Assembly (NCBI GenBank): GCA_031404355.1
Contig: JANNHK010000024.1
Coordinates: forward strand, 1-15,863
Direction of reading: 5' to 3'
DNA length: 15,863 bases
DNA from: JANNHK01 sp031404355
Lineage (GTDB): Bacteria > Actinomycetota > Acidimicrobiia > IMCC26256 > PALSA-610
Below, piece after piece: positions 8,745 through 15,548 of this stretch; within the stretch, counting starts at the first letter, position 1, and every line of letters begins with the position of its first letter. Both the position numbers and the translations under genes were made by a program. Below the pieces are notes generated by a model that had not been told where the DNA came from, did no database searches, and saw only the letters and a list, made by a program, of their open reading frames with translations.

Positions 8745-10150
8745 CGACGGAACACCGCCATCTGGGTGGGCGCGCCGAGCGTGTCGTCGACCGCGCCGAT
8801 GCCCGAGTGGGTCACGGTGTACCCGTTCCGTTCGCAGGCGCCGTCACACCATGATTCGAACTCGGCGCGGGTCCACTCGAAGCGGTGGTCACGATGGCGT
8901 AGCTGACCATTCGGCAAACCCTCGAACAGCGCGTTGTACTCGACGTTCGGTGTCGTCACAACAACCGTCGCCGGTCGCGCGTCACCGAACAGAACCCGTT
9001 CGAACGCGACGAGACGAAGCGGATCGAGATGCTCGATGACCTCCACCACTGCAGCCGCGTCGAACTCTCGTAGCCGCTTGTCGCGATATGTGAGTGCGCC
9101 CTGCCAAAGATCGATCCGTTCCCTTTGCCGGGGCGGCATCTCGTGTAGGTGCAGGCGCTTGGCCGCAATCTCCAGCGCGCGCCACGAGACGTCGACCCCG
9201 ACCACCTTGTCGAGCCACGACTGCTTCAGCAGTACGCTCAGCAGCGACCCTGGGCCACACCCGAGATCGACGACCCGGCGCGCGCCGGCCGCTTCGAGTG
9301 CACCCGCGACGGCCGCGAGGCGCTGCTCGTTGAGCCGGGCTGGTCGTTCGACCTCGGCCTCTTCGATGTCGTTGGCCTCCGCGGTCTCGTCCGGGTCGCT
9401 CGCTGAATCGTCGGCAGCGATGAGACGCGCGAGCGCGTCGCCGGTGAGCCGGCGGTCATGGCGGAGATAGCGGCGCGTGATCAGCTCGCGCTCTGGATGG
9501 GCTCCGAGCCATTCCCCGCCGCGGCGCAGGAGCTTGTCGACCTCGTCATCACCGACCCAGTAGTGCTTGTCATCATCGAGAACCGGCAACAGCACGAACA
9601 GGTGCTCCAGCAGATCCTTCAGCACCACCTCGCCGGTGAGACGAACGTCGAGGTAGCGACTCGCTCCCCATGCAGGCACAGCGTCGTCGAGCGGGATCTC
9701 CGCCGCCGTCACCTCGTAGCCAAGTGGCTCGAACAGCCCGCGCAGAAGCGGTTCCCCACCGCGCGCCGGCACCACAGGCAATCGCGCCTCCAGCGTGAGC
9801 GGTTGGGCCGCGAGCTCGGGTCGGTCCTTACTCCGGCCCGTCATCGCCGTGCTGAACATCTTGTTGAGCGCTACGGCAAGGAACGAGGACGCCGCGTACG
9901 GCCGGTCGTTCACGTACTGCGAGAGCGCGAACATGCTTCCCCATGGTCCGCCCTTGCGGCTTCGCACGAGACGAACCGGGTCGATGTCCACGATCAACGC
10001 GGCGGTGCACCGCTCGTCGGTTGCTTCCGGGTAGCAAACCCGCGCGACCCCGAACGACAACTCACGCTCGTGCAGCCCGGCCGGGTTCTTGTGGAGAAGG
10101 AACCCGAGATCGGTCGCGGGCGCGACGGTCGAAGAGATCGTGAGCATCAC
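8741..10150 (-). CDS. hen1: Hen1: 3'-terminal RNA ribose 2'-O-methyltransferase
   Basis: This 469-residue protein has the bacterial Hen1 two-part layout. The N-terminal domain (about 1-245) begins with the typical PATDLGFLLHKNP and is the part that binds Pnkp and activates its ligase. The C-terminal methyltransferase has the SAM loop VVDLGCGPGSLL (293-304), the acidic GVDVS (318-322), the Mn-binding motif EVIEHL (370-375, with Glu370, Glu373 and His374) and the HRDHRFEWT segment (419-427) that supplies the further metal-binding histidine. It marks the 3' end at a break with a 2'-O-methyl group before sealing, so that a ribotoxin cannot cut the same site again. GTG 10150 and ATG 10147 are adjacent start choices; I use 10150 because relatives start one residue before the MLT. 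The gene is first in the hen1-pnkp pair. Confidence 0.95.
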   Translation of the reverse strand: MMLTISSTVAPATDLGFLLHKNPAGLHERELSFGVARVCYPEATDERCTAALIVDIDPVRLVRSRKGGPWGSMFALSQYVNDRPYAASSFLAVALNKMFSTAMTGRSKDRPELAAQPLTLEARLPVVPARGGEPLLRGLFEPLGYEVTAAEIPLDDAVPAWGASRYLDVRLTGEVVLKDLLEHLFVLLPVLDDDKHYWVGDDEVDKLLRRGGEWLGAHPERELITRRYLRHDRRLTGDALARLIAADDSASDPDETAEANDIEEAEVERPARLNEQRLAAVAGALEAAGARRVVDLGCGPGSLLSVLLKQSWLDKVVGVDVSWRALEIAAKRLHLHEMPPRQRERIDLWQGALTYRDKRLREFDAAAVVEVIEHLDPLRLVAFERVLFGDARPATVVVTTPNVEYNALFEGLPNGQLRHRDHRFEWTRAEFESWCDGACERNGYTVTHSGIGAVDDTLGAPTQMAVFRR

Positions 10151-10207
10151 AGGCGTTCAGAGTACGAGGCCGGGCGATGGGATAAATGAGATTTGCGAAG
10201 GAGGCGA

Positions 10208-10230
10208 CGACCTGCCGCGGAGTCAGGTCG
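10208..10230. terminator. 7-bp stem hairpin between the isomerase-like gene and hen1
   Basis: CGACCTG (10208-10214) and CAGGTCG (10224-10230) can pair around a 9-nt loop. On the - strand it lies about 32 nt after the stop of the maleylpyruvate-isomerase-like gene and about 58 nt before the hen1 start. It could end the upstream transcript or lie in the hen1 leader. An AT-richer stretch (about 10180-10200, containing ATTTATCC on the - strand) follows it and may hold a -10 element for hen1-pnkp; I cannot identify a clear -35. Confidence 0.3.
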
Positions 10231-10261
10231 GGTCCTGCGGGCGTGAAGTGCTGAACGAGAG

Positions 10262-10657
10262 TCACAACTCGGCCTCGTAACCGATCTCCTGGTGCTGAGG
10301 CGCATCGGGTTCGAACCCAATGGACGGAGGAAGATCGAGCAGGTTGACTCTCGCAAGTTTCTGGCCGCATCGGGACCATTTCCGAACCGCCTTTGACAGA
10401 TCCTCGGGCGTGCGCTTGCCCTCTTCGATCGCCATCGAGGCAAGCATCTTGTTCATGTTGAAACCGTGCTTCAACATCCCGCCCATCATCTTGCCCATCG
10501 CGGCCTTGTTCGCGCCCTCGACCACATGGCCGACGACATCGCGCACCTTCCACTCGGCGCACAACGACGGCGCGTCCCACTGCTCGGATGTCAACGTCTC
10601 GAGGTAGCTCGCGAGATCAGTGCGCGTCTCTGCGACCATCGTCCACGAGTCGGTCAT
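10262..10657 (-). CDS. Short maleylpyruvate-isomerase/DinB-like protein (mycothiol-dependent type), probably truncated
   Basis: Residues about 7-50 match the N-terminus of the mycothiol-dependent maleylpyruvate isomerase family: ETRTDLASYLETLTSEQWDA, then PSLCAEWKVRDVVGHVVEGA, with His44 in the place of the first metal ligand. The family is a four-helix bundle, usually about 200 residues or longer, with two more metal ligands (Glu and His) near residues 140-150. This protein is 131 residues and ends NLLDLPPSIGFEPDAPQHQE IGYEAEL, without that part. It may be a truncated, non-catalytic copy or a divergent short member; I could not find the missing C-terminus in another frame. The start is ATG 10657, after GTGAGAG. 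It lies 62 bp downstream of the alpha/beta hydrolase gene on the same strand. Confidence 0.68.
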   Translation of the reverse strand: MTDSWTMVAETRTDLASYLETLTSEQWDAPSLCAEWKVRDVVGHVVEGANKAAMGKMMGGMLKHGFNMNKMLASMAIEEGKRTPEDLSKAVRKWSRCGQKLARVNLLDLPPSIGFEPDAPQHQEIGYEAEL

Positions 10658-10719
10658 CTCTCACTGCCCGTCGTGGCCGCCAACCGCGACCCGGAACGCC
10701 CCAGTCCGCCCGGAACTTC

Positions 10720-12102
10720 TCACGAAGGCGCGAACGAGATCGAGATGCGGACGCTGGCCGCGGGGTCGAGCGAACCGCCGTCGTTGACGACGATCTGACA
10801 GTCGGCGTGGTCGGCGTCGCAGATGCCGGTGCCGACCGGGCCGACGACGATCTCCAGCGGCAGGGAACCGTCCCCGGCGGGATTCGGCTGGAGGATCTTG
10901 CCGTGCTGGAGGTCACACGCACTCGCGTCGCCTTCCGTACGGTTCGAGCATTGCACGATGTTGATCGTGTTCCCGGGCGTGTAACCGCTCCACGTCACCG
11001 TGACCGTCTGGCCGTTCACCAAACCGGCGTCTGGTGTCACCTCGGCGTGCAGGTCTCGATCGACTTTCGGTTGGGTCGGAACGGTCACCTGCTCCCCCGG
11101 TTCCACCGCAAACACCACCCGCGTCGTCTCGGACTTCCCGTCGGCCTCGATGCGGTCGAGCGCTTCGGTGTCGCCCTTGAGGTAGCCGTCGAAGAAGTCG
11201 AGCGTGGTCTTCGTGACCGCGTCGAACGCCGCGCCGGACGGAGCGATCGGCGCGCCATGGTCGCCCGCTTCGATCGTCATCAATCCCTTCGGCGCGTCCA
11301 ACTCGTTGAACACGCCGACGCTCGCCTCGTACGGAACCAACACGTCGTCCGTTCCGTGCACGAGCAGGATCGGTGGCGCGTCCGCGTAGTCGAACTCTCC
11401 GCCGGGGAAGGTGAGTGGGTCGCCGGACAACACGACTGCGGCGTCGATCCGCTCGTCGCGACAGCAGGAGTGCGCGGCGACGCCGAGGGTCGTGATGCCA
11501 CCGAGCGAATGACCGGCCACGCCGACGGCGTCGGGGTCCACCAGACCGGCGAGTATCGCGTCGTCGCCGGCCGCCGATTCTTGGACGCCGGTAATGACCG
11601 CACTGACATCGGCGGGCTGGTTCACGAAGTCGCCCGCGTCGACGCCGCCCGGCGCGTCGGTATTCGTGTTCGGAAAGCGCGGCGCGGCAACCACGTAACC
11701 CGCGCGCGCCCACTCCTCCATGAGCTCCGCGTACACCTGCGGGCTCGCGCCGAACCCGTGCGCGAAGACGATCAGGGGATACGGGCCGTCGCCGTGATCC
11801 GCGGGCGCGTCGGGCACGGGCTCGGCGCCCGGCGTTCCCTCGGCGGGATAGAAGATCGTCGTCTCGAGTACGCGGTCGGACGCCTCGGCACCCGAGGTTC
11901 CGGCGATCGTGGGTTCCGCGTACACGAACGTCTCGGTACTCACACCGACGGCATGGTCCTCCGGAGCCTGCGGCGCGGCGGTGTCATCGCTCGTCGGCGG
12001 CGCGGCGGCGTCGTCGTCGCCGCTCGAACACGCCCCCGCCGCCAGCATCAGCGCGAGGCCGACAGCGAAGAACCGCGCAATCGTGCGAGATCCCAAACTC
12101 AT
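10720..12102 (-). CDS. Secreted alpha/beta hydrolase lipoprotein with C-terminal neocarzinostatin-like domain
   Basis: This 460-residue protein has a signal peptide MSLGSRTIARFFAVGLALML ending AAGAC, so Cys25 is the likely lipidated residue, followed by an Asp/Ala-rich linker. Residues about 60-310 form an alpha/beta hydrolase close to the dienelactone hydrolase/chlorophyllase/PET-hydrolase group: oxyanion HGF (115-117), nucleophile elbow GHSLGG with Ser199, HGTDD with Asp252 or Asp253, and Asp-His at AGDHG with His282. Residues about 354-460 resemble the neocarzinostatin (PF00960) fold: DAGLVNGQTVTVTWSGYTPG and NTINIVQC, with cysteine pairs C385/C396 and C428/C435. That fold is known for binding apolar ligands. 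The start at ATG 12102 is chosen by the signal peptide; the 63-codon in-frame extension upstream is low-complexity shadow sequence. It probably hydrolyses an ester or lipid at the cell surface. Confidence 0.88.
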   Translation of the reverse strand: MSLGSRTIARFFAVGLALMLAAGACSSGDDDAAAPPTSDDTAAPQAPEDHAVGVSTETFVYAEPTIAGTSGAEASDRVLETTIFYPAEGTPGAEPVPDAPADHGDGPYPLIVFAHGFGASPQVYAELMEEWARAGYVVAAPRFPNTNTDAPGGVDAGDFVNQPADVSAVITGVQESAAGDDAILAGLVDPDAVGVAGHSLGGITTLGVAAHSCCRDERIDAAVVLSGDPLTFPGGEFDYADAPPILLVHGTDDVLVPYEASVGVFNELDAPKGLMTIEAGDHGAPIAPSGAAFDAVTKTTLDFFDGYLKGDTEALDRIEADGKSETTRVVFAVEPGEQVTVPTQPKVDRDLHAEVTPDAGLVNGQTVTVTWSGYTPGNTINIVQCSNRTEGDASACDLQHGKILQPNPAGDGSLPLEIVVGPVGTGICDADHADCQIVVNDGGSLDPAASVRISISFAPS

Positions 12103-12127
12103 CCCCCCCAGCCGAGCCGATCGATGA

Positions 12128-12316
12128 CTACGACGAGAGGCCGGTGATCTCGTCGAGTCGGGTGAACGCAAAGGCGAGCATCGCGCTCTCGTCGAGCGCG
12201 GCGCCTCGAGCGTGCGCGAGCACCGTTGCCAACGCGTCGGCGTCGGCGCCGGCGAGGAACGCGCCCGCGCCCGTGCGCATCGTCTCGCCACTCGGATATT
12301 CGAAAAACGCCGTCAC
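12128..12316 (-). CDS. Small unknown protein upstream of the lipoprotein hydrolase
   Basis: This 62-residue ORF reads MTAFFEYPSGETMRTGAGAF, then LAGADADALATVLAHARGAA, then LDESAMLAFAFTRLDEITGL. It has natural-looking helix content and no arginine-rich shadow character. I recognise no family. The start is GTG 12316 with GGGGGCG just before it; the stop is 25 nt before the start of the lipoprotein hydrolase gene, so the two may be cotranscribed. It lies right after the relic of a second alpha/beta hydrolase, so it could also be a leftover piece of a larger gene. Confidence 0.45.
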   Translation of the reverse strand: MTAFFEYPSGETMRTGAGAFLAGADADALATVLAHARGAALDESAMLAFAFTRLDEITGLSS

Positions 12317-12373
12317 ATCGCCCCCGCAGCCGCCGGCCGCCCAATCTTGGCTCGAAACGGGTAGGGACTGTCA

Positions 12374-12457
12374 ACAACGACCCGCTCGGGCCCACTCCAC
12401 GAGCAAACCCTCGTACACGTCCGGGTTCCCGGCGAAACCGTGGGCGAAGACGACGAG
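12374..12457 (-). pseudogene. Relic of a second alpha/beta hydrolase
   Basis: Between two stop codons on the - strand lie 28 codons that read LVVFAHGFAGNPDVYEGLLV then EWARAGRC. This lines up with the intact neighbour's LIVFAHGFGASPQVYAELME then EWARAGYV: 15 of the 20 aligned residues in FAHGF to ARAG are the same or similar, and the oxyanion HGF is present. Nothing of the rest of the protein is seen in any frame nearby. It looks like the surviving core of a duplicated copy. It lies in the 223-bp gap between the small unknown ORF and the penicillin-acylase gene, which otherwise shows no gene. Confidence 0.65.
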
Positions 12458-12539
12458 CTACCGCATCGCGTGCGGCGTCGTGGCCGACCGCAGAGCCGGT
12501 CGCGTAGTGTCCGCACAGCAGGCCGGAGGGGAGCGCTCG

Positions 12540-15059
12540 ATGTCGACACGCACGGCTCACGGAGGTCGCGTCGCAATGGGCCGAATCGCGCTCGTTCTGG
12601 TGGCGGCGCTCGTCGCCGCGACCTGCAGCGGCGACGACTCTGACAGCACGACCCCGAAGAGCGACGCACCCGATCCCCCCGCGGAGCCGATCGACGATCG
12701 CGCCTTCTACATCCTGCCGCCGGGCAACTACGGCGGGATACCGACGACCGCCAACTCGCTCGACCAGCTCCCGCTGTACGACGGCCTCACCCCGTTGCGC
12801 GGCGAGGTGACCGATGCCGACATCGAAAACCTGTACCTCCCCCAGAACTTCGAGCCGGTCGGAGAGACCGTCGACGAACCGGTACCGCGCGAGGGCACGA
12901 CGGTGGTCTACGACGAGTACGGGATCGCCCACGTCACCGGCGAAACGCGCGAGGACCTCGCGTTCGGTGCGGGATGGGTAACGGCGCGCGATCGTGACCT
13001 GTTGGTGCAGTTCGGCCGCGACGCGGCGCGGGCCGCGGTCGCCGACGTGCCCGGACTCGACGCGTTCGAAATCGTCGTCACCGCGCAAAACTTCGTGCCG
13101 AGCGAGGCGGCGGAACAACTCGTCACCGACCAGGTCGATCTCATCCGCGAGACGTACGGTGAGGAGGGTGAGGAGATCATCGCCGACGCCCAGGCGTATG
13201 CCGACGGGATGACGGCGTTTTGGCAGGCGAACAACCTCGACCACCCACCGGCGACGGTCAACGACGTCATTGCCGTCACCGCGTTCATCGGCTCGATCTT
13301 CGGCGCCGGCGGCGGCAGCGAAGCCGCGAACGCCGAGTTCCTCTCGACGTTGACCGACGCGTTGGGCGAAGAGCAGGGTCGAGCCGCATGGGAGGATGCC
13401 ATGCTGTTCGACGACCCCGAGGCCCCGACCACCATCGAAGAGCGCTTCGACTACGGGATCTTCACCGGCGGTGACGTCACCGGTTCCGCGGTCATCGACG
13501 CGGGCTCGGTGATTTCACTCGACCCGCTCGCGCCGGCCGCCGGCTCGGCACCCGTGGTCGAGCCGGCGCTGTTCTATCCCGCGGCGGGGCCGGTGCCGGC
13601 GCGCCAGGCGTCGAACTGGCTCATGGTCGATCCGGAGCGCTCCGAGAACGGCACGACGCTCGCGGTGATGGGACCGCAGCTCGGCTACTACTACCCCGAG
13701 ATCGTGCAGCAGATCCACTTGAGCGGGCCGGGGATCGAGGCGCAGGGGGCGGCGGTACCCGGACTTGCGATGTACATCTTGATCGGGCGGACCGCGGACT
13801 ACGCGTGGAGCCTCACCTCCGCGAACCAGGACGTGCGCGACGTGTTCGCCGAGGTGTTGTGCGAGCCCGACGGGTCGGAGCCGACGCGCGAGTCGGGCAG
13901 CTACATGTTCGACGGCGAGTGCGTCCCGTTCGAGACGTTCGACGCGGGCACGCTCAATGATGCGCCGATCGTCTATCCGACATCGGTGCACGGCCCCGTG
14001 ATCGGCACCGCGCTCTCGGAGGGGCAACCGGTCGCGCTGACACGAAAGCGGTCGACGTTCGGGCGCGACGGGCTCAACCTCGCGGCGCTGAAAGACATGA
14101 CCGAGGGCGACGCCGAAACGGCGAATGACTTCTTCACCGCGGCCGGCAAGTTCGGCTTCACGTTCAACTGGGGCTACGCCAACCGGGACGAGATCGCCTA
14201 CTTCGCATCGGGCTATCTTCCCGAGCGCGCGCACGGCCTCGACCGTCGGCTGCCCACGCTCGGCACCGGCGAGTACGAATGGACAGGATTCCTCGACCAA
14301 GACGAGTACCCGCATGCCGTCGGCCACCCGTCGGGCCGGTTGCTGAACTGGAACAACCAGGCCGCACCCGGGTGGATGCACGGTGACGACACCCCGTTCG
14401 GCTCGGTGCACCGGGTCGAACTGTTCGACCAGTGGCCCGAGAGTGCGGATCTCGCCGGGGTGGTCGGGATCATGAATCGGTCGGCAACCGAAGACACGTC
14501 GTCACCGGTGTGGCCCGTCGTGAGCGAGGTCCTCGCGGGTGGTGAGGCGCCGAGCGAGTTGGCCGCCGAGGTCGTGGCCGTGCTCGACGACTGGGTGGCC
14601 GACGACGCACCGACCGTCGACCGTGACGACGACGGCTTCTACGACGAGTCCGGTCCGGCGATCATGGACGCCCTCCTCGAACCACTCGCGGGCGCGGTGA
14701 TGGGCACGGTATTCACCGGCGATCTGCTGACCGCGCTCGACGACCGGCGCAGTCTCAACGACGACGCCGGCGACAGCTTCATCGACAAGGACCTACGCAC
14801 GCTGCTGGGCGACGACGTCGACGGGCCGTTCAACCTTTCGTACTGCGGGAGTGGGTCGATCGACGCTTGTCGCGAGTCGCTGTGGGCCGTCGTCGATCAG
14901 GTCGCAGGCGAACTCGCGGCCCAGTACGGGCCCGAACCAGCGACGTGGCTCCGGGAAGGCCGGCGGACCACGTTCCAGCCGGGACTCATCCCCGAGACAA
15001 TGCGGTCGACCAACCGCCCGACCTTCCAGCAGCTGCTGGAGTGGGCACCGTCGAGTTGA
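12540..15059 (+). CDS. Secreted penicillin acylase family Ntn-hydrolase (PA/acyl-homoserine-lactone acylase type)
   Basis: This 839-residue protein is of the self-cleaving penicillin-amidase family (PF01804). A hydrophobic leader MGRIALVLVAALVAAT (13-28) is followed by CSGDDSDS: it looks like a lipoprotein signal with Cys29, but Thr at -1 is unusual. The alpha-chain part has DEYGIAHVTGETREDLAFGAG and WVTARDRDLLVQF, the family's N-terminal signature. The beta chain should start at Ser358 in RQASNWLMVDPE; GPQLGYYYPEI, IGRTADYAWSLTSANQDVRD and the NWGYANRDEIAY segment (543-554) follow as in the family. Paired cysteines in the beta chain fit an exported protein. It cleaves an amide bond of an acylated substrate; penicillin, lactone signals or lipopeptides cannot be told apart. 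ATG 12540 follows GGGGAG by 6 nt; ATG 12576 with its own GGAGG is an alternative. It is divergent from the lipoprotein hydrolase. Confidence 0.9.
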   Translation: MSTRTAHGGRVAMGRIALVLVAALVAATCSGDDSDSTTPKSDAPDPPAEPIDDRAFYILPPGNYGGIPTTANSLDQLPLYDGLTPLRGEVTDADIENLYLPQNFEPVGETVDEPVPREGTTVVYDEYGIAHVTGETREDLAFGAGWVTARDRDLLVQFGRDAARAAVADVPGLDAFEIVVTAQNFVPSEAAEQLVTDQVDLIRETYGEEGEEIIADAQAYADGMTAFWQANNLDHPPATVNDVIAVTAFIGSIFGAGGGSEAANAEFLSTLTDALGEEQGRAAWEDAMLFDDPEAPTTIEERFDYGIFTGGDVTGSAVIDAGSVISLDPLAPAAGSAPVVEPALFYPAAGPVPARQASNWLMVDPERSENGTTLAVMGPQLGYYYPEIVQQIHLSGPGIEAQGAAVPGLAMYILIGRTADYAWSLTSANQDVRDVFAEVLCEPDGSEPTRESGSYMFDGECVPFETFDAGTLNDAPIVYPTSVHGPVIGTALSEGQPVALTRKRSTFGRDGLNLAALKDMTEGDAETANDFFTAAGKFGFTFNWGYANRDEIAYFASGYLPERAHGLDRRLPTLGTGEYEWTGFLDQDEYPHAVGHPSGRLLNWNNQAAPGWMHGDDTPFGSVHRVELFDQWPESADLAGVVGIMNRSATEDTSSPVWPVVSEVLAGGEAPSELAAEVVAVLDDWVADDAPTVDRDDDGFYDESGPAIMDALLEPLAGAVMGTVFTGDLLTALDDRRSLNDDAGDSFIDKDLRTLLGDDVDGPFNLSYCGSGSIDACRESLWAVVDQVAGELAAQYGPEPATWLREGRRTTFQPGLIPETMRSTNRPTFQQLLEWAPSS

Positions 15060-15084
15060 ACAGGACTCACGCGGAACCGAGCGG

Positions 15085-15201
15085 GTGGAGTTCCCGTACG
15101 AGTGCGAAAAAGTGGAGCTAATCGCGCAGCTTTCAAACCCTCACGTCAATGCCGCGTTCGATGAGATTCTCCAGATGGCAGGCGCCGGAGCGTTGTACTG
15201 A
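15085..15201 (+). CDS. Small ORF or C-terminal fragment, unknown
   Basis: A GTG at 15085 opens 38 codons reading VEFPYECEKVELIAQLSNPH then VNAAFDEILQMAGAGALY. The composition is protein-like and unlike the arginine-rich shadows nearby, but there is no good ribosome binding site and I recognise no family. It may be the last part of a lost gene rather than a working small gene. It starts 25 nt after the acylase stop and ends just before the hairpins at 15206. Confidence 0.3.
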   Translation: MEFPYECEKVELIAQLSNPHVNAAFDEILQMAGAGALY

Positions 15202-15205
15202 GTAC

Positions 15206-15233
15206 CACGACACTTGACGTTTGTCGTGTCAAG
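15206..15233. repeat. Overlapping inverted repeats (two alternative hairpins)
   Basis: CACGACA (15206-15212) pairs with TGTCGTG (15222-15228), and CTTGAC (15213-15218) pairs with GTCAAG (15228-15233). The two stems use overlapping bases, so only one can form at a time. Lying between convergent genes, this is probably part of a termination region for the + strand; a recombination or integration site is an alternative because base composition changes here. Confidence 0.35.
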
Positions 15234-15237
15234 AACG

Positions 15238-15276
15238 AAGCGCTCTGTCTCTGAGCAGACCGTCTGCTGGGCGCTT
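15238..15276 (-). terminator. Nested hairpin terminator after the small basic gene
   Basis: An outer stem AAGCGC/GCGCTT (15238-15243 with 15271-15276) encloses an inner stem AGCAGAC/GTCTGCT (15254-15260 with 15262-15268). On the - strand it starts at the TAA stop (15278-15276) of the small basic gene and is followed by CGTTCTTG. Its place directly at that stop supports both a terminator role and the choice of that reading frame as the true end of the gene. Confidence 0.5.
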
Positions 15277-15505
15277 TAGGCAGCCTGGTCGCGCTTGGTG
15301 TGGTCGACGTTGTTGCCGTAGAGCTCGCGCGGCAGTCCTGACCGAGCCGAGCCCAACGCGTGACATCACTCGGAGCCGCTTGATGGACGATGTCCAACAG
15401 ATGCTGTGCGATGGCGTCTAGGTCCATCGCCTCCCGGTACGTGACCCGAGCGATGTAGGGACGACCACCACGCTTCACAGTGCGCTTCTTCCTTCGTCGC
15501 TTCAT
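15276..15505 (-). pseudogene. Small basic protein gene with an apparent frameshift
   Basis: The gene starts at ATG 15505 behind AAGGGAGGG (spacing about 10 nt) and reads MKRRRKKRTVKRGGRPYIAR then VTYREAMDLDAIAQHLLDIV, a basic tail followed by a helix. After about TRWARLG (near 15340-15355) that frame becomes Ser/Thr-rich nonsense and runs on to 15146. One frame over, the text SGLPRELYGNNVDHTKRDQA A ends in a stop at 15276-15278, right at a hairpin terminator. The two halves join with a single added base to about 76 residues. I know no family for it. It follows the helicase gene by 43 nt and may belong to the same operon. Either the gene is broken or one base is missing in the sequence. Confidence 0.5.
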
Positions 15506-15548
15506 ACCTCGTGACCCTCCCTTCAAGGTCACGAGAGCGGTGTTACAT

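Noticed and set aside
10588..12147. 519-codon + strand ORF opposite the lipoprotein hydrolase
   Set aside because: Antisense shadow of a gene with signal peptide, catalytic triad and neocarzinostatin-like domain.
12103..12291. 63-codon N-terminal extension of the lipoprotein hydrolase
   Set aside because: It is arginine-rich shadow sequence in front of a clear signal peptide, and overlaps the better-looking 62-codon ORF in another frame.
12144..12539. In-frame 132-codon extension of the penicillin-acylase gene upstream of ATG 12540
   Set aside because: The extension is Ser/Ala/Arg-rich without family similarity, would bury the signal peptide, and lies over the antisense small ORF and hydrolase relic; ATG 12540 has a good GGGGAG site.
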